Origin: Costus lasius | Taxonomy: Eukaryota; Streptophyta; Magnoliopsida; Zingiberales; Costaceae | Direction of reading: 5' to 3' | DNA: 64,000 nt | NCBI GenBank assembly: GCA_027563935.2 | Contig: JANVAS020000223.1 | Coordinates: forward strand, 248,001 to 312,000 | Shown: piece by piece, positions 33,369 through 45,245 of the stretch | Position numbering within the stretch: position 1 is the stretch's first letter | How the letters are laid out: each line of letters starts with the position of its first letter | The notes under the pieces: model-generated | Told to the model about the DNA's origin: nothing | Seen by the model: only the letters and a program-made list of their open reading frames with translations | Databases searched by the model: none | Position numbers and translations under genes: made by a program

Positions 33369-36300
33369 ATGGCAGACCTACCACTAGCGGCAAACTTGAG
33401 GCACATCTTGCTGAGGTTGATGCCTTCACCGGAGATCAAGTTAGTGAGCCCGCAACTGCGCATCTCAAACCATTTGGACATGCTTCGAGATAACTTATGG
33501 GCCATCAATGCTCTCCTCTTCGATGTCGGCCTACGGGCTATCAAGGACCCAGAGTCGAAAAATTGGCTAGGAGATGTTAACATGGCAATCATGGATGTTT
33601 AGAACATTCTCCAAGCCCTCCAAGATTTTTGTCAACAACCTGAGGAGCAAAACCAAAAGGTAACACCTCCTCTTCCTAACTTGTTGCATCGTAGCAATGT
33701 AAGTAGTATCAGCAGCCGCCATGCCATTCTACTTGAACTCAAGTAGATTGCACAGGGTTTGAATTCCCTATTATATAGAGCAGTTGCATTTGGCCTCCAA
33801 ATAGATATGATAGATTCCATGGATCCAAACCAAGCTGAATACTATTCCATTATGCGTCAAGAGGTGGTAGGAAGAGATGATGACATAAAGAGAATTTTAC
33901 AAATTAATTTTCAGCTACAAGAAGGGCAACCATCACAATGTATTACAGATGATGAGCCTTTTGTCATTGCTATAACTGGGGAAATATAGGGTAGGAAAAT
34001 CTATATTAGCTCGTATGATCTATCATCACCCTTTAGCCTATGAATTCTTCAAACATCTAATTTGGGTAGATGTTTTAAAATGTACCTACATGACATTTGA
34101 TCATAGACAGATTGCTAGAGAATGTGTAAGACACCTAACTGGGATACCATTATCAGACGTTGATGTTTGGAATCTCCTCCGTAGGTCACTTCCTCAAACA
34201 AGATTTTTGCTTGTTTTGGATAATTTATGCAATTTCACCAAGAAGTACATAGATAAATTTGAGGAACTACCGAAAAACCTCCTTGGCTTTGCTGCCCCAG
34301 GGAGTAGAGTCATCATAACTTGTCAATCTTACCGAAATCGATCCAATGGTATATCTTGATAAAGAATACAAATTAGAGAATATATCACATGATGCGTGGA
34401 CCAAATTATTCTTGAAATATGCAACACCGACAATGCATCCTGATCAAGCAAAACAAAATTCTCCTTCTATTGGGATGACAGATATGCTAAATCTAGCTAA
34501 CAAGCAATTTGACCAGGCACCGTATCAGGATCCAATTGTAGCAAAATTATGTGGCTTCATGTCAAGGAATAGTTTACTGGGATTTTATCAGTTTCAAGTA
34601 CAAAGTCATAGATTCAACGAATTTTATTTGGGGTCCTTTTCAAAGAAAAGGACCCGGACAAGGCTTTTTGTATGGTGTATTATTTCAACCACTTCCATTG
34701 ACCTTCACTAATAGCTGCTTTGATATGCTCATCACAGAAGACGTGTTTAACTACTCAAGAAATTCTGAACTTAAATTCCAAAAAGACATTATTGAACTGA
34801 TCAAAGATTTTCATAAAATCAAATCAGTGTTGCGTACTCTAGTACTTGCCATAGAAAAAAACATCTATCATTTTAACATCAGGAATGGCCAAGAATTTAG
34901 AATTTCACAACAGTGCCGTTATTTATGCATACATGTTGATTCCGATACCAACACTTTTTTTAACTAATTTGGAAGCTAAAATTGCCAACAATCTTCGGAT
35001 GCTAATGCTATGCAAGGTAAAAGATGAGATTGATTTGCAACATATCAGAAATATCAAGAAGCATCATCAATAGAGATTCCAAAGTCTTTGATAAAAAATT
35101 TAAGTATGTTGTGTATAATAGATACTGATATTCATAAGTTACAAAACATAATTAGCATGTTGCATCACATGAGATACCTCAAGATTTCACATAAGCAGAT
35201 AGAAGAGCTTCCAGAGACTATTTGTGACCTTAATAATCTATGTGTTTTAAGTTTATCTCATTGTAAAAGGTTTTTGAGGCTCTCTGAGCAAATCCACAAA
35301 CTTACTAAATTACAAATACTGAGTTTAGCTTACTGCAAAAGACTTCAAAAGTTACCAAAATCAATCACCAGATTGATGAACTTGCAAGTGCTAGACATTG
35401 AAGCTTGTCATTTGCTTAAGGAGTTACCGGAAGAGTTGGGACACTTGGAAAGATTGCTGAACCTACACATGATTGGATGTGCATCATTGACTCGTATACC
35501 TATTGGAATTTCTAAATTGATTAATCTTGAAGCTTTATCAGGTTACATTGTAGCCAACAATGACCATGGAAGCTTAACACTACAGGAGTTGCAATCTCTA
35601 ATAAGTATTGAACAATTGCATATACGCCACCTTGAATGCATGCTACACTTACATGCTATTACAAGTGTAAACTTGAAGGAGAAATGATATTTAGAGAATC
35701 TACTGCTACATTGGGAATGGTGGAATATGGATCTAAGGGAAAATGACCATTTAGAATCTTTTAAGGTACTTGATGGTCTTCAACCTAATTTCTCACATTT
35801 GAAAAGCTTAGAGATTATTTCCTTTTGGGGTATGCAATTTCCCAATTGGATGATGATGGATGAGCAGCTTTTACTTTTCAAATCATTGGTTGAAATAAGA
35901 TTGGTGAACCTTAAAAGATGCAAGAATCTACCATTATTAGGTAGATTACATTCCCTTGCTAGTCTTGAGATTAGTGGCATGGACTCAATTACTTGTGTGG
36001 GCAGCACAATATCTAATGAAAAGCACCCATTTTCTACATTGAGAAAGCTCTTTTTATCTGAGATGCCTAATCTTGTAAAATGGAATTTAATATTTTATTT
36101 TCTTGAAAAATTGACACTAATTTATTGCCCAAACTTAATCAGCATATATGGATTTGAATTGGAAAAAAAATTGACTATATGGTTGCAAAGTACAGTTTTG
36201 GAGCATTCATATTTTGATAACATTTTAAAAAATATTACAGAGTTAGAAATAGTTGGATGTCATGAGATGAGGTAATTGCTGGAAGACATTAAGAAGTGTG

Positions 36301-36420
36301 AGCGCCTTCAAACATTGTCAATTATTAGATGCAGCAAGTTATAGCAGGTTGTATATCAATATCGTACATACCAGAGAAGCTCAAACAATGACTGAAAGAT
36401 CATATCATTATCAAAGGCTA
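33369..36420 (+). pseudogene. CC-NB-ARC-LRR resistance-gene pseudogene 4 (most complete copy)
   Basis: Order matches a CNL immune receptor, which as a family senses pathogen effectors and acts as an ATP/ADP switch. Coiled-coil half from MADLPLAANLRHILLRLMPS with LDMLRDNLWAINALLFDVG; TAG at 33600-33602 and another at 33744-33746 (paralogue has CAG) break it in frame. The NB-ARC opens with EYYSIMRQEVVGRDDDIKRI. The P-loop carries a +1 frameshift (about 33985-33995). FLLVLDNLC is kinase-2 with the second Asp changed to Asn, and GSRVIITCQS is RNBS-B. Further frame changes fall near 34340, 34560-34620, 34960 and 35080. LRRs are open in 35088-35687 and again to 36275 after TGA (35685). TAA at 36273 replaces a paralogue CAA. 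At least eight lesions: not functional as a full receptor. Confidence 0.9.
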
Positions 36421-37574
36421 TTCCAAGCAATGAGCTATAGCTAGAAAGAAAAGCATCCTCAATCAAGTGTCGAGCCACCTTGCCTATGTGTACTCTATTT
36501 GTTTCGTTACTTTAGCAGAGTATGGCTAATTATTTATTGTTACGTGATTATATTAACATGGAATTGAGTCAAATGTTTTGCCTTAGCAGCCTTTTCAAAA
36601 TCCATACTTTCTCATAGCATAAAACAAAATTATTCCATAATTATTGAAATCGTTTTACAAAGAGGATGAAACATAACTTTTAGAAGCGTTTCAAATATTT
36701 AAATGCTTTTAGTTTTTTGAACAAATTGAATATAGTATTAAAATCAGAACACTTTATCATTGCTTACAAAATAACTTTATATAAAAGTAGCCAAAGAGTG
36801 TAATTTTTTTTTTACATTATTCTTTCAAATAAATTCCATGGAAACTATTAAAAAATAACTTTATATAAAGGTGCTGACAAATAAATAATATAATTGTATT
36901 ATTATAAATGCCTTATAATGAAATTTAATACACTCTAGAAAGGCCTAACTGATGTTTTTAGTTGCTTTACATTAAAGTAAATTTTGTAATCATCATTAAT
37001 AATAACTTTATAACAGTTGTCATAATGAAATAAATACAGTGAAATTGAATATATTCTTAAAAACTATGATAAATTATCATTGTTGCAATAGACAAAACAT
37101 CTCATAGTGTTGTACTTCAACTTTTATTTTTTATTATAAAATAAAATTTATAGAGCCCATTGAAATAACTCTATAATGGTGTTGAAAAAGAAAGAATAAA
37201 CATAAAAATAGTTTTGAAAACTAACACACTTTAATATTACCTAAAAAATACATTACATAATGTGGGTGTAACAATGGATTTTAAATGCTATAAATTCATA
37301 TAAAATTAAAGGATTCCATAAAGTAACAATGCATGAAATTAATAATAAAAAATAAAATAAACAATCAATACCAATTATATTTAATTTGTAGATGGGAAAC
37401 TAAGTAAAGCAAGTAAAGCAAACAAACGAAGGGATTTTTATTTCACTAAAAAACCATATAAAAGAGACTCTAAAGAAATTCGACATGAGCAAGTGCAATC
37501 CAATCAACACTCCAATTAAAAATGGTGAGAAGATGTCTAGGTATGATGAAAGTGAAAAAGTTGCTCCTAATTTG
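36421..37574. other. 3' flank of pseudogene 4, then unassigned spacer
   Basis: 36500-37200 repeats the 3' flank seen at 24.9-25.6 kb. 37201-37574 is AT-rich with no supported gene. It is the pre-insertion host DNA of element C; the five bases before the insertion are ATTTG (37570-37574). Confidence 0.6.
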
Positions 37575-37783
37575 TGTTGGTGTATATGCCCTAGGACCTA
37601 GTTTTGGTCCACTTATGTACTACTTGACTTTGATATTTATATCATTCTGGCATTGTCGTTATCTATGTTTGTTTACATGTGCGCATATATACTAACATGA
37701 TAATGTCCCTGGAGATAGATTGGATCTGTGCGCGAACTATAGTCCCCAGTCGATGTACCTTAGTGGATATGGGACAGCTGTGG
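37575..37783 (+). mobile_element. Element C 5' LTR, left part
   Basis: 209 bases matching 63816-64000 as far as that copy runs. It ends with TGTGG (37779-37783), the first copy of the target duplication made by element B. Confidence 0.92.
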
Positions 37784-40008
37784 TGTTAGGGAATACCGGG
37801 TGTAATTTAAAATTTTGCAGTCCTAGGACGCAGCGGAAGAATCATTACACCCGAAACATATTCCGGTCCCAAGGATCCATGTGAGAGAGAAGACACAAGG
37901 ATGTGTTAGAGATGTACCTCTTTTGCTTGTCTAGTTGCCGAAGCTATGTTGAAGGCGCCCAAGTGTTCGCCCTCTACAAGTATCCACGCGTCGACCATCT
38001 CAACGTTGCTCCCTTCCACGCTTGGTGCTAGCCTCGGGAAGAGAATCAAGCCTTAGGGTTCCTTCACTTCTCTTGCGCCACCTCCAAGGATCATGCGCCA
38101 AGTGCAAGGAAGATGCTGCCAACTCCTTATCCTCTTCACTCCAAGAGAAGAGGGAGAAGAAGAGTTTCGGCCCTTAGGAAGAGTAAGAGGAAGTGGCACC
38201 ACCAAGTCCTTCTCCAAGTCACGCCAAGAGGAGAGGAAGGAGAAGACTTGCGGCCACTAGTAGGAAGAAGGGTTGCACCACCTTGATGTTGTCGCCCTTT
38301 GCCCTTGCTCTCACCCCTCTATGTATGTTCATGTCTCCAAGCATTCGAACCATTGAGAGGGGGCAGCTAGGGTCCCTTTTATAAGCCAAAAGGTAGTTTA
38401 GGGAGGGCCAAGATCATGCCAAGTGGGCGGCTAGGATGAGAGGGGTTTGTGGTAAGGAAAGTCTCCAAGACTTTGCCATAAACCTCATTCAACCTATCCT
38501 TATTTGCCCAATAGCCATATCAGCCCAAGACATGCCTTAGAGGCATTCTTTCCATCCAAGGAGAAAGGGCTAGGCGCAACATGCAAGAGTCATTCGGCTA
38601 AGCAAGGGTTTGAGGGGAATTAGGGTTTGAAGGTAAGGTAAGTCTCCAAGATCTTACCATAAACCTTACCCTACTATCCATATGCGCCCAAGCTCTTTCC
38701 AAAAGAGCCATCAAGCCATATCAGCCCCAACACTTGCCATAGAGGCAAGATACCATCAAAGGATGAAGGGGGAGGCACCACTTCCTTCCAAAGGAAGCAA
38801 TTTATGCCACCCACACCCCATTATGCCCCTAGGCGCCAATGGGGTTGGGTTTCTCCCCATTATACCCTTTTAAGCCAATTCCCTCTTCATGACAACTTAT
38901 TATTGGGCCTCATTGGATAATGAGCTAGCCCAAACTTCATGGCATGGGTTGATTAAGCCATTGGATCTAATCTAATGCAACCATAATCCAAATGTGACCA
39001 ATTAAGGTCAATTTCGGGTCAACCTGCCAAAAATAAAGTTTTGCTCCAATAACTTTCTTCCAACTCATCAGGCCCATTGGCGTTGATGAAATCTTCCAAA
39101 TTGATCCAAGTTATCCAATAACTTGATCATAAGGCTTCTGATTAAAGCAACGTCAAGAGTCTATTGCGTGTGACCCCGTAGGATCCATATGACAATGGCA
39201 ATGATGTAAACATCATAAGTAGTGAGGGGTATCTAGCAACACATCACTACTACCCATGTCATAGGACTTAAGTCATTATGGCAACAACTCCTAACAAGCA
39301 ATGAGGATTCCCATTGCATTATAAATCCTTTTGTCTAAACTGATATCCTGTCATTGGATTAGTCTCAAGTTTATCAATCCAATGCATTGGTCATGACTTA
39401 ACAAGTGTGGCCACACATTCCTGTCATGCACCAATAAGGTGGGGCACCCCCGAGTGGATATCATGCTTCTAATAAGGAAGGGACAAATCCTACTATTGGT
39501 CATCCATGTCTCTACGTGACTTATGACATGCCCAATGACAATCATTTTGGTCTCCCAATTACGGAGAGACGTAAGATTGTATCAAAGCATACCCATCATC
39601 AAATCTAGACATGAATACTTCAAGTCTAAGGATCAATGCAAACCTCTTGCATGTGAGATTGACTTGTTGACTAGACAAGTCAATTCTCACAGTGGATCAC
39701 TCCAGTGCATCCAATGCACCTGTATGTCTGTGTTACTGTGCCCCGCACCTAACCAGCCCATACACCAGTCTCACATGTACCAAAGCTGTCCCATATCTGC
39801 TATGGTACCTTGTCTGGGGATAGCTTATGAGAATGGATCCAATCCAAACTCCTGGGACATTATATATGCAACTCAATACATCAACGCAGGTAGAGAAGTC
39901 TGCATAATAACGACCATGCCTCTATAAAGAATAATAGTTCTATCAAAGTACATTCAAACAATGCCTGACCATGCCCATACATTGGTCTGCAGGGCATATA
40001 CACCAACA
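37784..40008 (-). mobile_element. Element B 3' LTR
   Basis: 2225 bases, plus-strand limits TGTTAGGG...CCAACA. Over the 446 bases that can be compared before the A insertion it differs from the 5' LTR at about 12 sites. On the minus strand TATAAAAGGGACC near 38374-38386 is the likely TATA box. Confidence 0.92.
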
Positions 40009-40023
40009 ATCTCCCACTTGCAC
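40009..40023 (-). other. Element B polypurine tract
   Basis: Minus strand reads GTGCAAGTGGGAGAT directly before the 3' LTR, identical to the tract of A and C: the plus-strand DNA priming site. Confidence 0.85.
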
Positions 40024-40069
40024 TAAGACCAAGGGCAACTAATGTTTAATCAGTCCCTTTGTCTCTAGT

Positions 40070-43000
40070 ATGACTTATTTAGCTTCTGCTGCGCCAGAGG
40101 CTACGTCAGTGGGTTTTTCCAGATTGCTATCTGTGTTTATTTTAACTAATTTGAATCATCATCTTTATCCATGATCTCTAAGATTAGATGATATCGCTGC
40201 AGTACATACTTGAGTGCTAAGTTCCTTTACTCATGCTTACGGCCCCAGTAAGAACCATACTGGACCATCAAGCAGCAGAGACTAAATCAAGTTCAAATGA
40301 AGCTGCTTCCTTGGCTGCCACAAGAAGCTGCAATGTACTCAGCCTTAATTGTAGAATTTGCCACTGTGGTTTGTCTTATGCTCTTCCAGCACACAACACC
40401 ACAACAAGGCAAAACGCAAATCCTGGCTGTGATCAATAGTCATTAGACTGGAACGAAATATCAGTGTACTCCTGTACACAAAATTCTTCCTGTCTATTAT
40501 AGACTAGACCTCAATCCTTTATACTTCCCAAGTATATATAAGGATTCCTTTCACAGAAATCCAGTGTCAAACACTAGGATCTGATTGAAACTTGCTGGCT
40601 ATGCTCCAAGCATTTGCCATAACTGGTCTTGTGCTCTCTGCACAAAACATGGTCTATCTTGTACCCAATGTACCAGGATTATAGACCCATGTCACTACTC
40701 TCCAGCTGTGTCATAGGACATAGCATTCTTGAGAGAGTTAGACCATATCTCTCTGGAAGGTATCAATATTTGGAATCATCCAATATAAACCTCTCCAGAA
40801 ACTTTTGGATGAACGTAGATTGACTAAAGGGCAATGACTTTCTTGGATCTCTATCTATAGATCCTCATGCCTAGGATGTAGGCATCACTCCCTAGATCAT
40901 TCTTCTCGAAATACTTCTCAAGCCACGTCTTCACCATCTGAAGAGTTGAGATGTCATTCCATGTGAGGAGAATATCATCAATCTTCTAGAACAAGCACTA
41001 TTATGGTGCTCCCACTGATCTTCTTGTAAACACAGGCTCTTTTAACATGCTTGCATAAGACCATCCATATCTTTATGGCCTTGATATGAAAACCTTCTGG
41101 CTATTTCCTTATAGATATTTTTTGCAGACGTCCATGCAAGAAAAGCAGTTTTCATAACAACACGCCATAACTGATCATGCAATTATAACAAGCAGATTCC
41201 TAATAGACTTAAAACTCAGCTATTGGTGAAAAATTTCATCATTATCCACCCAGTGGATTTGCCTGAAATTTCTGTTCACTAGCTTGCCTTTCAAGGTAAC
41301 AATGTTACCTTCCATGTCTATCTTCCTAGAAGATTTATTTACAGCCTATGGGAATTACCCCTTTGGCAGCTCATCCAAGTCCCAGACTTGATTAGCAGAC
41401 ATGGAGTCCATTATGGTTCTCATGGCCCTTAGCCATTTCTTGGAATCTGGTCCACCGACTGCTTCCATTTCCTCATAAGTCTTAGGTTCATCCTTGATAA
41501 AAAATTCGTCATGCCCAACATATCGAATCGATCCAGACTTATGTGGTTCCTATGTTACTTGAACCTCAGGTTGACTTTCAACCTATATGTGAGATTTTGC
41601 TCTCCATCTGTGTCTAATTATATTGTGGTTGATTCTGGACCTTGTCCCAATCAAATCTACTCCCACTAGCTTCTTTGAAAAGAAATACTTTCTCAAGAGA
41701 GACAGCAGTTTGAGCAACAAATATTTTGTTCTCTTTGGGATAGAATTAGCACTCTACAGTGTACCGCAAACACATACTTTTGAATCACTGCACATTACAT
41801 TCCCAATTCCATTGAAGAAATGGGATATTTGTAGTTCGCAACTCAAAAGCTAACTTAGACACTTTCTTATGGAGTGACAGTACATCTGTTTGCATGACAT
41901 CATAATAGTGTATTTGCATGACTATTCAAAGATGGAACCACATCCAATGTGTTCCTTTTTCTTTCTTTGAAATTCACCATACAGTGGTGTTCTAAGTAAG
42001 CTGTGAGATAACTCCACACTTCTTAGGACAGTCATTAAATTCTCCACTAATCACCTTGATCCAATCAAAGTGCTTTAATAGATCCTCCAATTTGACTCAA
42101 TACTTCATTCATGAACTTCTTGGATTTCTCCAAAGTTCTTAGGTTGGATAAGGCATACCCACACCTGATGAAGCATATAACACCTCTTAGTGCTTGTTTA
42201 CATGGGTCCACATACATTGCTGTGTAATAGATCCAACAGGCCAATACTCCTTCCACCCTTTATGGTGAAGGCAGCATCTGTTACATTGTTCCTTTGAACT
42301 AGGCTCACATGTATCATAATCCTGAAAGGATAATGATCCCAATAGTCCATGGACCTTTGGATGTGACCATTGTTCTATGGTTCAAGAGACAATACTATAA
42401 GAGGGTGTTTATTGAATCATTGGATCTGATCTTGTGTTACATATAGAACCACAAACTATTATCAACTGTATCACTTCAATAGAACATCTCAGATTTAAAG
42501 AAAATATCATTTATTTTTTCAAACTGAAATCCTTTCCAAAAGGAATGATGTTCTAATACATAGGCTGATACATAATAGCAAAGTTCTGGATAAAGTCTTC
42601 AAGGCAATGAGATGATATCAACAGCAGCATCCAATGCTCCGTCCCTGACCCGAGAGTCGATTCCCCCAAGCCTAATCGTCCTACTTCTTTTGAGCTCCTG
42701 CACATGTAAAACATATGTGAGCCTCACATGCGGTACCCAGTACCCATGAATAAGAAGTAGACATAAAGACCTCGGTAACACAATACCTGAAGCGGATGGA
42801 TTACATTCCTTCTTCTTTGCCATGCTCTTCTTGGCCATTAATCCTCTTCGAAATACCCATGCATTCCCAGTCTTCCAAAGTATTAGCTTCGAAGATACAG
42901 AACCATGGTCATTCTCAGATATAGGCATACACTCTGAAGATCCAACAGAACTCTCCTGATCTTTGTCTATAGAGCATGGTGTGAAGAGACCTTTGAGATG

Positions 43001-43288
43001 TATGATAAGATCATAAATTCTCATCTCATCACACTCAACTTTGACCTCTGGGGTCATGCACTCTAAGACAAGAGCAGTGTACTGTTCGTTATCTTCACAA
43101 TGTTCAAGATAAACATTCCACTCCCACTAAGTAGTGAAATACACACTGGGCTGGGATGGAGGTCTTTCAAGAAGATGCACCTTATTCTCTTATTCCAGTA
43201 TCTTGGACAAAATCTTGAACCAATTTGTCCAATTTGTCCCATCCAATTTATTTTTATAAAGTTTCAATCTTAGATCAGGAGATGCCAT
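40070..43288 (-). pseudogene. Element B degenerate gag-pol
   Basis: Homologous to A and C gag-pol but broken throughout. Gag begins at about 43288 (MASPDLRLKLYKNKLDGTNW). The frame 43057-42599 holds a gag piece (RIYDLIIHLKGLF) joined to sequence that in A lies beyond the zinc knuckle, so the knuckle and much of gag are deleted. Integrase scraps lie near 42050-42130, the hinge region near 41340-41620, reverse transcriptase near 40840-41330, and RNase H (GCAATGTACTCAGCC region) near 40080-40440. No long frame survives. The coding decay is much greater than the LTR divergence, so it was probably already defective when it inserted. Confidence 0.85.
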
Positions 43289-43449
43289 CTACAATAAGCA
43301 AATAAGTAAAATAAGTACTATGATAAAGCATTTAACAAGGACTTTAAATTAAATGCTATGCTCCCACTACTTCCAAAACAAGTTGAGAACTCTCAAACTC
43401 AACATGGAAATAAGTGAGTAGGATCCTAATTTCACATGAGGTCTCCACG

Positions 43450-43790
43450 ACTCACGAGGGTGAGTTGGGATGCACAGAAAGTCTCATGCTTCCTTAGGTA
43501 GGCATACTAGCCAATTGTGCCATGCACAATTCCTCTTAGTTAAGACAGACTAGGTGCCATGTGTCCAGCGAGGGCTGGATACAACACAGAACCCTATCCT
43601 CTCAACAGCTACCTCCAGTAATTCATCATGTCAGTGACATATGAAAAACTAGTCAAGTCTGGTCCTAACCGTTAGGCCCAGGGCCAACAAATTTCCTTGC
43701 GAAGGCATGCCCAGGTTAAAACTGGATTGGGGAAATCATTGTCACCACACACCTCCTAAAGATAAGTGGGTGTGTCCCACGAGGGTGGGA
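43450..43790 (-). other. Element B leader: three CCTC-loop hairpins
   Basis: On the minus strand three 16-base hairpins with 6-bp stems and the same CCTC loop: 43775-43790 (TCCCAC/GTGGGA), 43564-43579 (TCCAGC/GCTGGA) and 43450-43465 (ACTCAC/GTGAGT). The last differs from its counterpart in A and C at two base pairs, both still paired. Confidence 0.75.
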
Positions 43791-44780
43791 AACAGTTCAC
43801 AACACCACCGATCGATAGTTTGATGAGGGCTACGCGTTAGAAGGCTATCGACTTGATATTGTATTGAGAGTTTTTGCATGTTTGTTTTATTCTTTTCTAG
43901 CATGCAGTTTTCCTATGGTTATAGCAGCAAAAGGAAAAACATCACATGCATGCTATGGATAGAATAATAAACCATCACAAGCATGCTAGTTTGGTCGATA
44001 TGGTCATAGCCCTTTTCATACACATAACTTGTCACGAGCCATGTGACATGTTATCGTGCATCCAAGGGTTGCGAGTCCCTGAAGCAAATCAGCCCATGCC
44101 AGAAGCCGAAAGCAAGTGTCCTTACTTCAGTTGCAAGTCCATCACCATGCTTCCAAAGCTGGCGCCACTACTGACTTCAGTTGAAGAAGACTCCTTGTTG
44201 TTAAGATGAAGCCTTAACCTATCTTCTAATTCTACATTTATTCTAAAACAAGATGAAAAAAAAAAACTTTACATCAAGATAGGGAGAGAACCGCACGCAG
44301 GTGGAAAGAGATTTTACAAGAATTCATCACAAGTGGAAACATGCTTCCACATCACAACACAGGAGGGCACTCGCTATGACCATATCAACCTAATCAAGAG
44401 GCAAGAGGCGCATATAAAATTTGAAAATCCAGAAAAATCAAATTTTAGCACCTTATGCGCCAACATCATCCAAAACACTCTCTTAACCAAATTTATGCTA
44501 AAATTTAGATCAAGTTCCATGATGATTTCATAGACCCTATCGGCTGGCAGTTTTGTCAGATCAAGAGACCCGGCCAGTCCGAAGACACAATGCCCGTCCT
44601 ACTTGACAAAACTACATGCACCTTCAGTCTTAAATCAAACATAAAACAAAATCAAATTTCGGCCATAAATTGAAAAGAGAGGTTTAGATGAAAAAAGCTT
44701 TCTACGTGAAACGCGCATGGATAGAAGAAAAATTTTCTAAAAACTTTTCACACTAGCAAACGTACTCCTTGTGTTTCTCG
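43791..44780 (-). other. Element B leader, no gene
   Basis: Untranslated leader between PBS and hairpin region. It shares with A the TTTTGTCAGATCAAGAGA block (44555) and the adjoining CGGCCAGTCCGAAGACACAA block. Small frames (43946-44209, 44333-44533) are not conserved in A or C. Confidence 0.6.
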
Positions 44781-44798
44781 CAAGTAGCTCTGATACCA
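44781..44798 (-). other. Element B primer binding site (initiator Met tRNA)
   Basis: Minus strand TGGTATCAGAGCTACTTG next to the 5' LTR end at 44800, the usual copia priming site. Confidence 0.9.
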
Positions 44799-44799
44799 C

Positions 44800-45245
44800 T
44801 GTTAGGGAATACCGGGTGTAATTTAAAATTTTGCAGTCCCAGGACACAGCGGAAGAATCATTATACCCGAAACATATTCCGGTCCCAAGGATCCATGCTA
44901 GAGAGAAGACACAAGGATGTGTTAGAGATGTACCTCTTTTGCTTGTCTAGTTGCCGAAGCTATGTTGAAGGCCCCCAAGTGTTCGCCCTCTACAAGTATC
45001 CACGCGTCGACCGTCTTAACGTTGCTCCCTTCCACGCTTGGTGCTAGCCTCGGGAAGAGAATCAAGCCTAAGGGTTCCTTCACTTCTCTTGCGCCACCTC
45101 CAAGGATCATGCGCCAAGTGCAAGGAAGATGCCGCCAACTCCTTATCCTCTTCACTCCAAGAGAAGAGGGAGAAGAAGAGTTTCAGCCCTTAGGAAGAGT
45201 AAGAGGAAGTGGCGCCACCAAGTCCTTCTCCAAGTCACGCCAAGA
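44800..45245 (-). mobile_element. Element B 5' LTR, part next to the PBS
   Basis: 446 bases equal to 37784-38229 or so, ending in CAAGA (45241-45245), the first copy of the target duplication made by element A. The LTR resumes at 54704. Confidence 0.92.

Noticed and set aside
33320..33592. Minus-strand 90-codon frame
   Set aside because: Antisense shadow of the coiled-coil coding region of pseudogene 4.
33369..36420. Functional intron-containing resistance gene
   Set aside because: Stops and frameshifts fall inside conserved motifs (P-loop, LRR) and paralogues align through them without gaps, so introns do not explain them.
37533..37700. Short frame starting ATG at 37533 and reading into element C
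   Set aside because: Crosses the LTR insertion boundary and has no recognisable product.
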